DNA of 34,815 nt from Paludibacteraceae bacterium (GTDB lineage Bacteria > Bacteroidota > Bacteroidia > Bacteroidales > Paludibacteraceae): contig JAHDRA010000095.1 of assembly GCA_018433525.1 (NCBI GenBank), positions 1-34,815 on the forward strand, given 5' to 3'. Below are positions 15,706 through 24,743 of this stretch, one piece after another. Under the pieces are notes generated by a model that saw only the letters and a list, made by a program, of their open reading frames with translations, made no database searches and had not been told where the DNA came from. The stretch's first letter is position 1. Each line of letters opens with the position of its first letter. The position numbers and the translations under genes are program-made.

Positions 15706-15736
15706 ATTAGCCAATTCAAAGGGAAAGTCAAAGTCG
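15706..15736 (+). repeat. 31-bp dispersed repeat, copy B
   Basis: Identical in all 31 bases and in the same orientation to 2665-2695; the sequence begins ATTAGCCAATTCAAAGGG. Flanks are unrelated. It lies in AT-rich DNA beside the accessory surface-protein gene. Confidence 0.9.
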
Positions 15737-15794
15737 CAATGCTCCATAGTTAGAGCTTGTCTCAATTGTATTTAAGCAGATTCTAACATTTGTT

Positions 15795-16031
15795 TCAAAA
15801 TGATACTCCGTTATATGGTGTTATCTCTTTGTTTGTAATGGATATATCGAGATTCACAAACAACTGTTTTGTATTTTTAAACATTGCCATTTCCTCCAAA
15901 ACTAAAATCTTTCCCTTGTTGCAGATTTTGAGTGTAGGGATAAATGTGAATTTATTGCAGTACATATCGTAAAAATCGACTAATGATAGATTTTTTAATA
16001 ACTCATCTCTGAAAATTATGAATGTTGTCAA
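15795..16031 (-). pseudogene. Unrecognised 78-codon frame, possible gene fragment
   Basis: A minus-strand frame starting at TTG 16031 directly after a stop, coding for a mixed-composition peptide with blocks such as LVDFYDMYCNKFTFIPTL, KGKILVLEEMAMFKNTK and LFVNLDISITNKE. The composition looks protein-like rather than random, but there is no ATG, no signal peptide and no family motif I recognise. It may be the remnant of a larger gene eroded next to the 31-bp repeat, or a chance frame in AT-rich DNA. Confidence 0.25.
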
Positions 16032-16212
16032 TTATTTATCCCGTTAGATATAGAAAACTTTGTGACTTATCATTTAATAAAATAGGTTATTGGAAAACAT
16101 TATGACAAGTTGATTTGTTTGTATAAATATACATTTCGTTCGGGAAATGCAAATGATTATTTAAAAATTTAATTATTATTGGACAAAAAGTATTATTTTG
16201 TTCTTTTTTTAT

Positions 16213-16220
16213 TACTTTTG
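16213..16220 (+). promoter_or_regulatory. Predicted -7 box of the TCA-cycle operon
   Basis: TACTTTTG followed by CAAAA, 20 nt before the aconitase ATG at 16240. No TTTG at the correct -33 distance is evident. Its position also shows that the longer frame opening at 16198 cannot be the coding start. Confidence 0.45.
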
Positions 16221-16239
16221 CAAAACAAAATATTCAAAT

Positions 16240-18510
16240 ATGAGTAAAAATACAGAAAATATGATTTTTGATGAAGCAATGATCCAACAATTCTACGAGT
16301 CCTTTCCTGAAAAAATTGAACAGATAAAAAACCGGCTTGGCAGACCATTGACTTTAACAGAAAAAATACTCTATACTCACCTCTCGGCCGACGAAACATT
16401 AAAAAATTTTGTTCGTGGCATCGATTATGTCAATTTCTCACCCGACAGAGTAGCCATGCAGGACGCTACGGCTCAAATGGCTCTGTTGCAACTCATGAAT
16501 TCGGGACGTTCAAAAACGGCAGTTCCGGCTACAGTTCATTGCGATCATTTGATACAAGCTCACGTTTCGGCTGAAAAAGATTTGGATACCGCAATAAAAA
16601 CGAATAGCGAAGTGTACAATTTTTTACGGGCTGTTTCCAACAATTTCGGTATCGGTTTTTGGGAACCCGGTTCGGGAATTATCCATCAAGTAATTTTAGA
16701 AAATTATGCATTTCCCGGCGGATTGATGATAGGTACCGATTCTCATACACCGAATGCCGGAGGATTAACCATGTTGGCTGTGGGCGTCGGTGGTGCTGAT
16801 GCTGTTGACGTCATGTCAGGACTGCCGTGGGAATTGAAAATGCCTAAAATAATCGGTGTGAAATTAACGGGAAAACTTTCCGGCTGGACATCGCCGAAAG
16901 ATGTTATTCTTAAACTTACTGGCATGTTAACCGTAAAAGGTGCAACCAATGCCGTAATCGAATATTTTGGAGAAGGAACAGCTTCACTTTCGGCTACGGG
17001 AAAAGCTACTATTTGCAATATGGGCGCAGAAGTTGGAGCAACCAGCTCTATTTTTCCTTTCGATAACAAATCGGCTGTCTATCTCGAAGCTACAGGACGT
17101 AATTCAATTGCTGAAACTGCAAAAAAATTGGCCGAACATTTACAGGCCGATTCGGAAGTTGTACAACATCCCGAAAAATATTACGACCGACTGATTGAAA
17201 TTGATTTAAGCACATTGGAACCTCACATCAACGGGCCCTTTACTCCGGATGCAGCTTATCCAATTTCGATTTTTGGGAAAGTGGTGAGAGAAAAGAATTA
17301 TCCTCAAAAATTGGAAGTCGGGCTTATCGGTTCATGTACCAATTCTTCCTACGAGGATCTTTCACGAGCCGTTTCGGTATTGCGTCAGGCAAGGGAGAAA
17401 AATCTGAAAGTTCGGTCGCAAATGATTATTAATCCCGGATCCGAAAAAATAAGAAGTACAGCCGAACGCGATGGCATGTTGGATGAATTTAAAAGTTCAG
17501 GAGCCATAATTATGGCAAATGCTTGCGGCCCTTGCATTGGGCAATGGAAACGCGACATAGATGTAGCGGATCGTCCAAATTCCATTATCACTTCTTTTAA
17601 CAGAAATTTTACCAAACGAAATGATGGCAATCCCAATACCCATACTTTTCTTTCTTCTCCCGAAATAGTTGCAGCTCTTTCTATTGCCGGCGATTTGTGT
17701 TTCAATCCGTTGACTGACGAGCTGGAAAACGAAAAAGGAGAAAAGATCAAACTGGATGAACCACAAGGTTTTGAACTTCCTCTGTTGGGATACGAAATAA
17801 AAGAATCGGGTTATATAGCGCCTTCGGAAGAAAAAATGGAAATCAATATCGATCCCAAATCAGAAAGATTACAACTATTGCAACCTTTTCCGGCATGGGA
17901 TGGCAAAGATATGATTGAGTTACCATTGCTGATAAAAGTTAAAGGCAAATGTACTACCGATCATATTTCAATGGCAGGTCCGTGGCTTCGTTTCCGGGGA
18001 CATTTGGACAATATTTCCAACAATTTGCTCATGGGTGCCGTCAATGCTTTTAATGATAAAACCAATGCCGTACTCGATCCGGAGACTAAACAATATATGG
18101 CAGTTTCGGCTCTCGCACGCAAATACAAGGCAAAAGGTACAGGCTCTGTGGTAGTTGCTGAAGAAAACTACGGCGAAGGTTCGTCTCGTGAACATGCAGC
18201 AATGGAACCCCGCTATCTGAATGTTAAAGCCATCATCGCCAAATCATTTGCCCGAATACATGAAACAAACCTGAAAAAGCAGGGTATGCTGGCTTTAACC
18301 TTTATCGACAAGTCCGATTACGATAAAATTCGCGAAGATGACCGCATTAGCATTCTTGGACTTTCCGACTTCAAACCGGGGAAAAATTTGTTGGTTCAAC
18401 TTCATCATTCCGATGGAAGTGTCGAACAATTTAAAGTGGCACACAGTTTCAATGAAACTCAGATTGAATGGTTTAAAGCCGGGAGTGCACTGAATGCCAT
18501 GAGAAAATGA
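16240..18510 (+). CDS. acn: Aconitate hydratase (mitochondrial-type)
   Basis: Isomerises citrate to isocitrate through cis-aconitate with a [4Fe-4S] cluster. The 756-residue product has the three cluster cysteines Cys366 ([13 protein letters not shown]), Cys429 and Cys432 ([10 protein letters not shown]), with the same spacing as mitochondrial aconitase. Other blocks are [43 protein letters not shown], and the swivelling domain with [18 protein letters not shown] and [19 protein letters not shown] 16240 follows the -7 box; ATG 16261 ([15 protein letters not shown]) is an alternative that fits the N-terminus of relatives. It is followed by citrate synthase (90-nt gap) and isocitrate dehydrogenase, forming a pathway operon. 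Confidence 0.95.
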   Translation: MSKNTENMIFDEAMIQQFYESFPEKIEQIKNRLGRPLTLTEKILYTHLSADETLKNFVRGIDYVNFSPDRVAMQDATAQMALLQLMNSGRSKTAVPATVHCDHLIQAHVSAEKDLDTAIKTNSEVYNFLRAVSNNFGIGFWEPGSGIIHQVILENYAFPGGLMIGTDSHTPNAGGLTMLAVGVGGADAVDVMSGLPWELKMPKIIGVKLTGKLSGWTSPKDVILKLTGMLTVKGATNAVIEYFGEGTASLSATGKATICNMGAEVGATSSIFPFDNKSAVYLEATGRNSIAETAKKLAEHLQADSEVVQHPEKYYDRLIEIDLSTLEPHINGPFTPDAAYPISIFGKVVREKNYPQKLEVGLIGSCTNSSYEDLSRAVSVLRQAREKNLKVRSQMIINPGSEKIRSTAERDGMLDEFKSSGAIIMANACGPCIGQWKRDIDVADRPNSIITSFNRNFTKRNDGNPNTHTFLSSPEIVAALSIAGDLCFNPLTDELENEKGEKIKLDEPQGFELPLLGYEIKESGYIAPSEEKMEINIDPKSERLQLLQPFPAWDGKDMIELPLLIKVKGKCTTDHISMAGPWLRFRGHLDNISNNLLMGAVNAFNDKTNAVLDPETKQYMAVSALARKYKAKGTGSVVVAEENYGEGSSREHAAMEPRYLNVKAIIAKSFARIHETNLKKQGMLALTFIDKSDYDKIREDDRISILGLSDFKPGKNLLVQLHHSDGSVEQFKVAHSFNETQIEWFKAGSALNAMRK

Positions 18511-18600
18511 AACGTTTTGTTCCAAAACTCAAGAAAAATTATTTTCCAAAAGCACAAATTAATATAAGAGAAACTTATCAATAAAAAATAGAGGTAAAAA

Positions 18601-19956
18601 ATGAAAGAAGAACTTTTAATTTACAAATTATCTGAGACTATCAAAAAAACCAGCCAAATAGACAAGGAATTGTTTACCAAATACAACGTAAAACGTGGTT
18701 TAAGAAACGAAGATCATACGGGAGTACTGGTCGGTTTGACCCGCATTGGCGACGTAGTAGGCTACGAACGTACCGAAGATGGCCAATTAAAGGCAATTCC
18801 TGGTAAACTTTACTATCGCGGAATTGATGTAGAAGAATTGGTTCATGGTATTCAGTCCGAAAATCGTCTTGGTTTTGAAGAAACTGCTTTTTTGCTGTTA
18901 TCAGGGTATCTGCCTACCAAAGACGAACTGGGAACTTTCAAGAAAATACTCAATGAAGCTATGCCTCTTCAACATCAGGCAACCATGAACATTATGGCAC
19001 TGAAAGGACACGACATCATGAATATTTTGGCGCGCTGCGTTTTGGAACAATATATTTACGATGAAGATCCCGACAACATTTCACGCGACAATCTTATTCG
19101 GCAATCCATCAATCTGGTTTCCAAATTTCCAACTATCATTGCCTATGCTTATAACGTTCTTCGCCATCACGAAAAAGGACGATCACTTCATGTCCGCCAC
19201 CCGGATGAAAATTTTTCTTTTGCTGAAAATTTCTTGTTCATGATAAAAGGAAAAGGACAATATACACCACTGGAAATTAAAATTCTCGACTTGGCTTTGA
19301 TTCTTCATGCCGAACACGGCGGAGGAAATAATTCCACTTTCAGCGTACGTGTAACCAGCTCTACCGAAACCGACACCTATTCTTCCATTGCTGCCGGCAT
19401 AGGTTCGTTGAAAGGTCCGCTTCACGGAGGTGCCAACCTGAAAGTAATGGGAATGATCAAAGAAATGAGAGAAAACATTAATGATTGGACTGACGCTGAT
19501 GAAATTGATCAATATCTGAAAAAGTTATTGAACAAGGAAGCTTATGATAAAACCGGACTGATTTATGGAATTGGTCACGCCGTTTATACCATCAGCGATC
19601 CGCGTGCCATATTGTTGAAAGATATGGCTCGCGAACTTGCCAAAGAAAAAGGCCTTGAAAAAGAATTTGCATTTCAGGAACTGATAGAACAGCGTGCCGT
19701 AGAGGTATTTATGAATTATAAAAATGGGAACAACAACAAGCAGGTTTGTGTAAATGTCGACTTCTATTCTGGATTTGTTTACGAAGCCATTGGAATACCC
19801 AAAGAAGTTTACACGCCTATTTTTGCAATGGCCCGCATTGTTGGCTGGTGTGCTCATCGTATCGAAGAACTTAACTTTACCAGCAAAAGAATTATTCGTC
19901 CTGCTTATAAGAATGTCAACGAAATTCAGCAATTTATCCCTCTCGAAAAACGTTAA
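18601..19956 (+). CDS. gltA: Citrate synthase
   Basis: Condenses oxaloacetate with acetyl-CoA to citrate, the substrate of the preceding aconitase. The 451-residue product carries the catalytic triad: His239 in LHAEHGGGNNSTF, His275 in LKGPLHGGANLKV and Asp387 in NVDFYSGFVY. IYGIGHAVYTISDPRA covers the oxaloacetate-binding arginine region, and IVGWCAHRIEEL the C-terminal part. The N-terminal 40 residues (KNVKRGLRNEDHTGVLVGLTR-like segment) match the longer Bacteroidota form. ATG 18601 is the first start and follows an A-rich leader (GAGGTAAAAA). It is the middle gene of the TCA run. Confidence 0.95.
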   Translation: MKEELLIYKLSETIKKTSQIDKELFTKYNVKRGLRNEDHTGVLVGLTRIGDVVGYERTEDGQLKAIPGKLYYRGIDVEELVHGIQSENRLGFEETAFLLLSGYLPTKDELGTFKKILNEAMPLQHQATMNIMALKGHDIMNILARCVLEQYIYDEDPDNISRDNLIRQSINLVSKFPTIIAYAYNVLRHHEKGRSLHVRHPDENFSFAENFLFMIKGKGQYTPLEIKILDLALILHAEHGGGNNSTFSVRVTSSTETDTYSSIAAGIGSLKGPLHGGANLKVMGMIKEMRENINDWTDADEIDQYLKKLLNKEAYDKTGLIYGIGHAVYTISDPRAILLKDMARELAKEKGLEKEFAFQELIEQRAVEVFMNYKNGNNNKQVCVNVDFYSGFVYEAIGIPKEVYTPIFAMARIVGWCAHRIEELNFTSKRIIRPAYKNVNEIQQFIPLEKR

Positions 19957-19967
19957 ATGCAATAGTT

Positions 19968-19997
19968 GAAAGGATTTTTTTAAACAAAAATCCTTTC
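19968..19997 (+). repeat. Stem-loop between gltA and icd
   Basis: GAAAGGATTTTT and AAAAATCCTTTC form a perfect 12-bp stem with a 6-nt loop, followed by CGGCTTTTAAAAAGG. It could be a partial terminator or an mRNA-processing or stability element that sets icd expression apart from acn-gltA. The T run after it is only four bases. Confidence 0.6.
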
Positions 19998-20018
19998 GGC
20001 TTTTAAAAAGGAAAAAAT

Positions 20019-21245
20019 ATGAAAAAAATAAAAGTTGAGCAACCGGTGGTTGAGTTGGATGGAGACGAAATGACGCGCATTATCTGGCGAATTATCAAAG
20101 AGCAGCTCATCCTTCCCTATCTGGATATTGATATAAAATATTACGATTTAAGCATACAAAATCGCGATCGTACCAACGATGAAGTTACAATTGAGGCTGC
20201 CCATGCCATAAAAAAATACAATGTGGGAATTAAATGTGCCACCATAACACCCGACGAAGCAAGAGTGAAGGAATTTGGATTGAAAAAAATGTGGAAATCG
20301 CCCAACGGAACAATCAGAAATATAATAGGTGGAACTGTTTTTCGCGAACCTATCATTTGTTCCAACATTCCCAGACTGGTGCCTAATTGGACAAAACCCA
20401 TAGTGATTGGCCGTCATGCTTTTGGCGATCAGTACAAGGCAACCGATGTACTCATCAAAGGAAAGGGAACACTAAAAATGACTTTTACTGCCGAAAACGG
20501 AGAAACACAGGAGTGGGAAGTTTATAATTTTCAAGGAGATGGAGTAGCCATGAGTATGTACAATACCGATGAATCCATTTATGGATTTGCCCGCTCGTCC
20601 TTTCAGGCAGCACTCGATAAAAAATGGCCCTTGTATTTGTCCACAAAAAACACCATTCTTAAAACTTATGATGGCCGTTTTAAGGATATTTTTCAGGAAG
20701 TGTACGAAAAAGAATTCAGGGAAGCTTTTCAAAATGCCGGCATCACTTACGAACATCGTCTGATTGACGATATGGTAGCTTCTGTTCTCAAATGGAATGG
20801 CGGCTTTGTATGGGCTTGCAAAAACTACGACGGCGATGTTCAATCCGATTCTATTGCTCAAGGATTTGGTTCACTGGGACTGATGTCGTCGGTTCTGATT
20901 ACGCCCGACGGAAAAACCATAGAAGCAGAAGCCGCACATGGAACAGTTACACGTCATTACAGACTTTATCAGCAAGGAAAAGAAACTTCTACCAATCCTA
21001 TTGCTTCCATTTTTGCTTGGACACGCGGACTGGCACATCGCGGAAAACTGGATGGCAATAATGCACTAATCGATTTCGCAAGAAAACTTGAAGAAGTCTG
21101 TGTGCAAACTGTAGAATCGGGAAAAATGACAAAAGATCTTGCCATACTTGTTCATGGAGAAAAAGTTAGCCGAACCGATTATCTGAGTACCGAAGAATTT
21201 CTGACAGCATTGAAACAAAATTTGGAAGCAAAACTTTCCGCTTGA
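20019..21245 (+). CDS. icd: NADP-dependent isocitrate dehydrogenase (eukaryote-like type)
   Basis: Oxidatively decarboxylates isocitrate to 2-oxoglutarate, producing NADPH. The 408-residue product belongs to the homodimeric subfamily found in eukaryotes and Bacteroidota rather than the E. coli type: [19 protein letters not shown] at the N-terminus, [20 protein letters not shown] (substrate loop), [13 protein letters not shown], the metal-binding [20 protein letters not shown], and the NADP motif [12 protein letters not shown]. It is the last gene of acn-gltA-icd, 62 nt after gltA, and ends 28 nt before a bidirectional terminator. With no 2-oxoglutarate dehydrogenase gene here, the operon probably serves glutamate synthesis and NADPH supply. 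Confidence 0.95.
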   Translation: MKKIKVEQPVVELDGDEMTRIIWRIIKEQLILPYLDIDIKYYDLSIQNRDRTNDEVTIEAAHAIKKYNVGIKCATITPDEARVKEFGLKKMWKSPNGTIRNIIGGTVFREPIICSNIPRLVPNWTKPIVIGRHAFGDQYKATDVLIKGKGTLKMTFTAENGETQEWEVYNFQGDGVAMSMYNTDESIYGFARSSFQAALDKKWPLYLSTKNTILKTYDGRFKDIFQEVYEKEFREAFQNAGITYEHRLIDDMVASVLKWNGGFVWACKNYDGDVQSDSIAQGFGSLGLMSSVLITPDGKTIEAEAAHGTVTRHYRLYQQGKETSTNPIASIFAWTRGLAHRGKLDGNNALIDFARKLEEVCVQTVESGKMTKDLAILVHGEKVSRTDYLSTEEFLTALKQNLEAKLSA

Positions 21246-21273
21246 TTCAATAATTTTCCTAAACAATAAAACT

Positions 21274-21310
21274 AAAAAAAGCTGCTTGAAAAAATCAAAC
21301 AGCTTTTTTT
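21274..21310. terminator. Bidirectional terminator between icd and rpsA
   Basis: AAAAAAGCTGCTTGA and TCAAACAGCTTTTTTT pair over about 15 bp with one mismatch. The A-run/T-run arrangement works as a rho-independent terminator in both directions, matching the convergent genes icd (+) and rpsA (-). Confidence 0.85.
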
Positions 21311-21336
21311 ACATTATGAATCAGAATTACCGAATG

Positions 21337-23622
21337 TTATTCGATAGGTTTCTCTGAATTTTCAGCTTCTTCAGAAGCAGGTGTTTCTTCTGCTTCAACA
21401 ACCTTTTCTTCAACCTTTTCGGTTTTTTCCTTCTTACTCGATTTTTGAGGTTTTTCTGACTTTTCTTCCGTTTCGGCAGGTTTTTCAGAAGGTTCTTCCA
21501 CTTTTGTTTCCTCTGCCACCTTTACTTCTGCAGGTTCTTCTTTTTCAGCTGGCTCAGCTTTTTTGGATTTTGTTTCCTTTTTGGCCAATTTTTTAGCGGC
21601 TTCACTTTCCATCTGATCTTTCAAATCTACCAATGACTGAATATCTCCAAAAGTAGTTTTTTCGATAGCCGGAGTCTGCACGGTTGAAGATTCTTCTTTC
21701 TTTGTACGTTTGGTAACCGATTTCTTTGGAGAAGTCGAAGTTTCACCTTCTGCACTTTCAGTTTTGGCGGCACGTTTCAGGTCTTCGTGAATACGTGTGT
21801 GGGAAAGTACAATTTTCTTTGCATCCTTGTTGAATTCGATAACTTTGAAAGGAAGTTTTTCGTCAACCTGTGCCTGTGTTCCGTCTTCCTTTACCAACTG
21901 TTTGGTTGAAGCAAATCCTTCTACACCATAAGGCAAAGCAATAACGGCCCCTTTATCGAGCATTTCAACAACTACGCCGTCGTGAATACTATCCACAGCA
22001 AATACGCTTTCGAGCGCATCCCACGGATTTTCTTCCAACTGTTTGTGTCCCAAACTTAAACGACGATTTTCCTTGTCAATATCGAGTACTACTACTTCGA
22101 TTTCACTTCCAATTTGTGTAAATTCAGAAGGATGTTTGATTTTCTTTGTCCACGACAAATCAGAAATATGAATCAAGCCATCTACGCCTTCTTCAATCTC
22201 TACAAATACGCCGAAATTGGTAAAATTGCGAACTTTGGCAACATGTTTGCTCCCAACCGGATAACGTTCTTCTATATTTTCCCAAGGATCGGATTTCAGC
22301 TGCTTGATGCCCAACGACATTTTACGTTCATCGCGGTCGAGCGTCAAAATAATGGCTTCCACTTCGTCACCAACTTTCAAAAAGTCTTGTGCCGAACGAA
22401 GATGTTGCGACCAACTCATTTCTGATACGTGAATCAATCCTTCCACTCCCGGAGCAATTTCTACAAATGCACCATAATCGGTAATCACAACCACTTTGCC
22501 TTTTACCTTGTCGCCAACTTTTAAATTGGGATCCAACGCATCCCAAGGATGTGGAGTAAGTTGTTTCAAACCCAAAGCAATACGTTTTTTCTCTTCATCA
22601 AAGTCCAGAATAACGACGTTGATTTTTTCGTCCAGCGAAACAACTTCACTTGGATGATTGATACGTCCCCACGACAAATCGGTAATGTGAATCAAGCCGT
22701 CCACACCTCCCAAGTCGATAAATACGCCATAGGAAGTGATATTCTTGACAACACCTTCGAGAATTTGTCCTTTCTGCAATTTGCTGATAATTTCTTTTTT
22801 CTGTTGCTCCAATTCTTCTTCTATCAGAGCTTTGTGCGATACGACAACATTTCGGAATTCCTGATTGATTTTTACAACTTTGAATTCCATAGTTTTGTTG
22901 ACGAAAGCATCGTAATCGCGAATAGGTTTAACATCGATTTGTGAACCGGGCAAAAATGCTTCGATACCAAACACATCGACAATCATACCGCCTTTGGTAC
23001 GGCATTTAATGAAACCTTTAACTACTTCCTGCGATTCGAGAGCTGCATTTACGCGATCCCATGCTCGACTAATACGTGCCTGCTTGTGTGAAAGCAATAA
23101 TTGGCCTTTCTTGTCTTCCTGACTTTCAATATAAACTTCAACCTTATCGCCGACTTTCAGATCGGGATTGTATCGAAATTCACTCATGGGAACAACGCCA
23201 TCGGATTTATAACCGATATTTACAACAACTTCACGTTTGTTGATGGAAATCACCGTTCCTTCTACCACTTCTTTGTCCTTAACGGCATTCAGGGTTTTGT
23301 CATAAACATTTTCCAATTCCTTTTTTGCTTCAGTAGTCAGGGTATTTCCTTTTTCATAAGCATCCCAGTCAAATTCTTCAGGGGTTATTTCAGCTTGAAC
23401 TGGGGCAACTGATTCCTTTACAGGTTCTTCAGGTACAGAAACTTCGGGTGTTTCTGCAACAATTGGTTCTGCTGCATGCGATTCTGCAACACTTTCTTGT
23501 TCGGGAGACAGAACTTCTTTTACCTCTTGAGTTTCTTCTTTTTTGGCTTCAACAGCTTCTGGAGAAACATTTTCTGCCAGGGCAGATTCGTTCTTTTCTA
23601 AATTGATTTGGTTTTCTTCCAT
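21337..23622 (-). CDS. rpsA: 30S ribosomal protein S1, six S1 domains with long acidic/charged ends
   Basis: Binds mRNA to the 30S subunit, important in Bacteroidota, where Shine-Dalgarno pairing is weak. The 761-residue product has six S1/OB domains at about 116-183, 197-266, 284-354, 369-440, 456-526 and 543-610, with typical repeats such as SYGVFIDLGGVDGLIHITDLSW, shown here only by its blocks GVDGLIHI (twice) and GVEGLIHV. An 85-residue Glu/Pro/Val-rich extension precedes domain 1, and a 145-residue Lys/Glu/Pro-rich, probably disordered tail follows domain 6. From memory, Bacteroidales S1 proteins are around 600 residues, ending soon after the GDIQSLVDLKDQM-like segment, so about 90 extra tail residues are unusual. 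Its start ATG is clear. Confidence 0.93.
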   Translation of the reverse strand: MEENQINLEKNESALAENVSPEAVEAKKEETQEVKEVLSPEQESVAESHAAEPIVAETPEVSVPEEPVKESVAPVQAEITPEEFDWDAYEKGNTLTTEAKKELENVYDKTLNAVKDKEVVEGTVISINKREVVVNIGYKSDGVVPMSEFRYNPDLKVGDKVEVYIESQEDKKGQLLLSHKQARISRAWDRVNAALESQEVVKGFIKCRTKGGMIVDVFGIEAFLPGSQIDVKPIRDYDAFVNKTMEFKVVKINQEFRNVVVSHKALIEEELEQQKKEIISKLQKGQILEGVVKNITSYGVFIDLGGVDGLIHITDLSWGRINHPSEVVSLDEKINVVILDFDEEKKRIALGLKQLTPHPWDALDPNLKVGDKVKGKVVVITDYGAFVEIAPGVEGLIHVSEMSWSQHLRSAQDFLKVGDEVEAIILTLDRDERKMSLGIKQLKSDPWENIEERYPVGSKHVAKVRNFTNFGVFVEIEEGVDGLIHISDLSWTKKIKHPSEFTQIGSEIEVVVLDIDKENRRLSLGHKQLEENPWDALESVFAVDSIHDGVVVEMLDKGAVIALPYGVEGFASTKQLVKEDGTQAQVDEKLPFKVIEFNKDAKKIVLSHTRIHEDLKRAAKTESAEGETSTSPKKSVTKRTKKEESSTVQTPAIEKTTFGDIQSLVDLKDQMESEAAKKLAKKETKSKKAEPAEKEEPAEVKVAEETKVEEPSEKPAETEEKSEKPQKSSKKEKTEKVEEKVVEAEETPASEEAENSEKPIE

Positions 23623-23691
23623 TCTAAAAATTTGTTTTTTTACTAATAAATAGTAGATTAGACTTTATGTTGACTTAAAAAAATACGGGCA

Positions 23692-23699
23692 CAAAGATA
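23692..23699 (-). promoter_or_regulatory. Predicted -7 box of rpsA
   Basis: The minus strand reads TATCTTTG, followed by TGCCCG, about 70 nt before the rpsA ATG. The -33 TTTG is not evident. The leader after it is AT-rich. Confidence 0.45.
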
Positions 23700-23739
23700 C
23701 AAAAAGTTTATGATTTGATTTATAATTTTTTACAGAAAC

Positions 23740-24459
23740 TTATTTATTACAGGGGCATTTTTTGAAGTTCTGTTTCAATGCTTTTTGAATAGCGGCTTCA
23801 GCAAGTGGTTCCATCACCTGATAGCCTTTTTGATTGGGATGAACTCCATCTTCGGAAAATTCGGATTTTAAACCGTTTCTTTCATCTGCCATTGCCGAGA
23901 AATAATCCAGATAAACAAATCCGTTTTTCTGACAATAATCTTTAATCCATGCGTTCAGAGTTACAATTTTCTCAGCCGGCTGCAAACCCCGACGCCAAGG
24001 ATAATCATAGGCAGGCAATACGGAGGAAAGAACCACCTTAATATTGTGAACCCGTGCCAATTCTGACATAGAAGAAAGATTGTCTTCAATCATTTCGAGT
24101 GATGAAGGCCCTGTATTGCCTGCAATATCGTTGGTGCCGGCTAAAATTACTACTACCGCCGGTTGCAGTTTAATCACATCCTGACGAAAACGCAAAAGCA
24201 TCTGAGGGGTTGTCTGACCGCTGATACCCCGATTGATATAGGAACGATTTTTAAAAAAATCGGGACGAATATTAATCCAACCTTCGGTGATGGAATTGCC
24301 CAAGAAAACTACTCTTTTTTCACCTTTATCAGGGGCTCCCAATTTTTCATTTTCTGCTCTGAAACGACCTAAATTTGGCCAGTCTTGCGCATTCAATTGC
24401 TGCATGTAAAAACACAACATAGTCATAATTAAAATATTAACAAAATACTTTGACTTCAT
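23740..24459 (-). CDS. Exported SGNH/GDSL hydrolase (esterase)
   Basis: A 239-residue secreted esterase. The signal peptide spans about 1-24 (cut after LNA). The four SGNH blocks are present: FLGNSITEGW (Ser56), RGISGQT (Gly block), LAGTNDIAG (Asn110), and DGVHPNQKGY (Asp204/His207). The block pattern GNSITEGW with AGTND resembles the Bacteroidota carbohydrate-esterase/PAF-acetylhydrolase-like group, acting on acetylated sugars or lipids. The C-terminus KCPCNK is cysteine-containing, of unknown meaning. It is divergent from the GH53 galactanase gene (284 bp apart), so the two may act together on plant cell-wall side chains; this is inference from position only. Confidence 0.9.
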   Translation of the reverse strand: MKSKYFVNILIMTMLCFYMQQLNAQDWPNLGRFRAENEKLGAPDKGEKRVVFLGNSITEGWINIRPDFFKNRSYINRGISGQTTPQMLLRFRQDVIKLQPAVVVILAGTNDIAGNTGPSSLEMIEDNLSSMSELARVHNIKVVLSSVLPAYDYPWRRGLQPAEKIVTLNAWIKDYCQKNGFVYLDYFSAMADERNGLKSEFSEDGVHPNQKGYQVMEPLAEAAIQKALKQNFKKCPCNK

Positions 24460-24696
24460 AACGATAAATATTTAAGTAAATGGATTGTAAAAAATATCTT
24501 GGTTATCAAATTTTACGAACAACAACTTTTGTAATTTTATGATTTACAAAAGTAGTTAAAAATAGATATAAATTTTCTACGATTACTCTGAAAAGTACAA
24601 CATAACGATTCGATCGATTTGCATTAAAAAAAGATTTTTTTATCACAAAGAATTTAGTTCTTCATAAGAATTATGGATTTTACCAACAAAATTTTC

Positions 24697-24704
24697 TACA
24701 TTTG
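24697..24704 (+). promoter_or_regulatory. Predicted -7 box of the GH53 gene
   Basis: TACATTTG followed by CAATG, about 40 nt before ATG 24744. It overlaps the TTG at 24702 that opens the longer reading frame, so translation must start later, at 24744. Confidence 0.45.
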
Positions 24705-24743
24705 CAATGTTCACAGTCTTCAACATTATTTCGACAAAACGAC

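Larger units (their letters stand above)
15419..16212. other. AT-rich intergenic stretch between the surface-protein gene and aconitase
   Basis: About 800 bp, strongly AT-rich. It holds the leader of the surface-protein gene, copy B of the 31-bp repeat (15706-15736) and one unrecognised small frame (16031-15795, minus). No IS terminus, tRNA-end duplicate or RNA gene was recognised. Confidence 0.5.

Noticed and set aside
2665..15736. The 31-bp repeat as a CRISPR or CRISPR-like array
   Set aside because: Only two copies 13 kb apart, with no spacer periodicity and no cas genes.
12226..16212. A complete integrative element at tRNA-Leu
   Set aside because: No integrase, no relaxase and no duplicate of the tRNA 3' end were seen; only adjacency supports it.
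16198..16239. Upstream extension of aconitase (14 extra residues)
   Set aside because: It opens at TTG and covers the -7 promoter box at 16213-16220, so it cannot be translated from that promoter.
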